Origin: an uncultured Bacteroidales bacterium
GTDB taxonomy: Bacteria > Bacteroidota > Bacteroidia > Bacteroidales > UBA932
Direction of reading: 5' to 3'
DNA length: 64,000 bases
Assembly: GCA_905235085.1 (NCBI GenBank)
Contig: CAJOKD010000005.1
Coordinates: 124,001-188,000, forward strand
The translations under genes were made by a program, and so were the position numbers. Below are positions 63,286-64,000 of the stretch, one piece after another. The notes beneath the pieces are model-generated. The model had not been told where the DNA came from. It saw only the letters and a list, made by a program, of their open reading frames with translations, and ran no database searches. Each line of letters begins with the position of its first letter. The first letter of the stretch is position 1.

Positions 63286-63954
63286 ATGGATTATCCTGGT
63301 TTCGAACAATTCATAAAGGCCTCATTTCCACAGGTTACCCCGAAACAGCTTGAGATGTTCCGGAAGATGGAACCAGCCTACCGGGACTGGAACTCCAAAA
63401 TCAATGTCATATCGAGGAAAGACATCGACGGCCTTTACGATCACCATATCCTCCACTCCCTCGCCATAGCAGAGTACCTTAAGGAACGGAGGCCCGAATC
63501 GTACGAGGATTTCCTGTCCGACTGCTCCGGACTGAAAGTCCTGGACCTCGGCACCGGAGGAGGCTTCCCCGGCATCCCGTTGGCAGTGCTTTTCCCTGGA
63601 GTTTCCTTCGTCCTGTGCGATTCCATAAGGAAGAAGACTATCGTCGCGGAGGAGATATCCAGGACACTCGGGCTCGAGAATGTAAGCGTCGTGAACGCCC
63701 GCGCAGAGTCGCTGGGGATGAAGTTAGATTATGTAGTATCACGTGCCGTGGCCTCCCTGGAGGACTTCTATCCCTGGGTAAAGGGATGCTATTCAAAGAG
63801 CATACTCTATCTTAAGGGAGGAAACGTAAACGATGAGATTTCGACCCTGATGGCAAGGCACAGGATGGCCAAGGGTTCAGTATCCAGCTGGAAGGTGGAC
63901 TCCTGGCTGGACGATCCATATTTCGAGAACAAGTTCGTGCTGGAAATCAAATGA
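63286..63954 (+). CDS. rsmG: 16S rRNA (guanine-527-N7)-methyltransferase RsmG
   Basis: The 222-residue protein has the RsmG signature: WNSKINVISRKDI, DHHILHSLAI, the SAM-binding VLDLGTGGGFPGIPLAVLFP, and DSIRKKTIVAEEI, NARAE and VSRAVASL. It methylates G527 in the 530 loop of 16S rRNA. It lies 2 nt after the sigma factor stop, so the polA-sigma-rsmG genes are likely one operon. It is the last complete gene of the window. Confidence 0.95.
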   Translation: MDYPGFEQFIKASFPQVTPKQLEMFRKMEPAYRDWNSKINVISRKDIDGLYDHHILHSLAIAEYLKERRPESYEDFLSDCSGLKVLDLGTGGGFPGIPLAVLFPGVSFVLCDSIRKKTIVAEEISRTLGLENVSVVNARAESLGMKLDYVVSRAVASLEDFYPWVKGCYSKSILYLKGGNVNDEISTLMARHRMAKGSVSSWKVDSWLDDPYFENKFVLEIK

Positions 63955-63969
63955 TAACGAAAAAATATT

Positions 63970-63999
63970 TTGTTATTTAAGGCAAATGGATTAAATTTG
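63970..63999 (+). promoter_or_regulatory. Promoter of a gene beyond the right edge
   Basis: TTG (63970-63972, within TTTTG), exactly 19 nt, TAAATTTG (63992-63999). A full consensus match 16 nt after the rsmG stop, facing out of the window. Confidence 0.8.
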
Positions 64000-64000
64000 C

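Noticed and set aside
1..64000. CRISPR array, insertion sequence, prophage or conjugative element
   Set aside because: No regularly spaced direct repeats, transposase or integrase other than the XerD-like resolvase, and no att-like duplications at the tRNA genes were found.

Overview
The window is chromosomal DNA from a member of the Bacteroidota, most likely order Bacteroidales. Direct signs are a SusC/SusD pair, lipoproteins whose signal peptides end in S/A-Cys, PorT-type and DUF3575-type outer-membrane barrels, clostripain-like and M49 lipoprotein peptidases, and repeated use of the phylum's promoter (TTG, 19-20 nt, TAnnTTTG) with little Shine-Dalgarno signal. Arginine is written mostly as AGG/AGA and the DNA is moderately GC-rich, which suggests an uncultured gut-type lineage; genus cannot be named from sequence alone. 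No rRNA, CRISPR array, insertion sequence, integrase island or prophage was seen.

Layout. 1-391: the end of an unknown gene. 482-7401 (-): an outer-membrane uptake operon of SusC, SusD and a lipoprotein calcineurin-type phosphoesterase, with a divergent large FN3/beta-helix lipoprotein (7849-11502) and a fimbrillin-like lipoprotein (11623-12891). 12970-18833 (+): a six-gene catabolic operon for 5-keto-4-deoxyuronate (LacI regulator, KduD-type dehydrogenase, orphan GatC-like PTS IIC, KduI with a signal peptide, KdgK, KDPG aldolase). This is the most interesting part: the isomerase appears to be exported and an isolated PTS IIC protein is the only candidate transporter. 18953-23761: rplS, tRNA-Arg, tRNA-Gly, a structured non-coding stretch, bactofilin and secA. 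23839-29322: a sialate O-acetylesterase, a DUF3575 barrel, an OmpA/TPR protein and two PorT-like barrels.

29424-41543 (-): a long run of tightly packed genes. rlmN, a patatin/BamA-like protein and recX are followed by purC (own promoter), an acyltransferase, mtgA, a sugar-nucleotide epimerase, a Wzx flippase, a TupA-like ATP-grasp protein, a DUF616 protein and two GT2 glycosyltransferases. The last five genes are linked by ATGA overlaps and form a small surface-glycan module behind housekeeping genes.

41644-63954: mainly core genes (recA, xerD, tdk, rsmI, rplY, pth, tpiA, tyrS, rbfA, polA, an ECF-type sigma factor, rsmG), interspersed with four exported peptidases (M49, C11, M6, C1), a 58-residue histone-H1-like protein, a FecCD/ATPase pair without a binding protein, and a BACON-domain gene remnant. 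A promoter at the right edge serves a gene outside the window.

Read together, the window describes a saprophytic or host-glycan-feeding anaerobe that takes up oligomers by TonB-dependent transport, cleaves proteins and uronate-bearing glycans outside the cytoplasm, and funnels unsaturated uronates to pyruvate and glyceraldehyde-3-phosphate.
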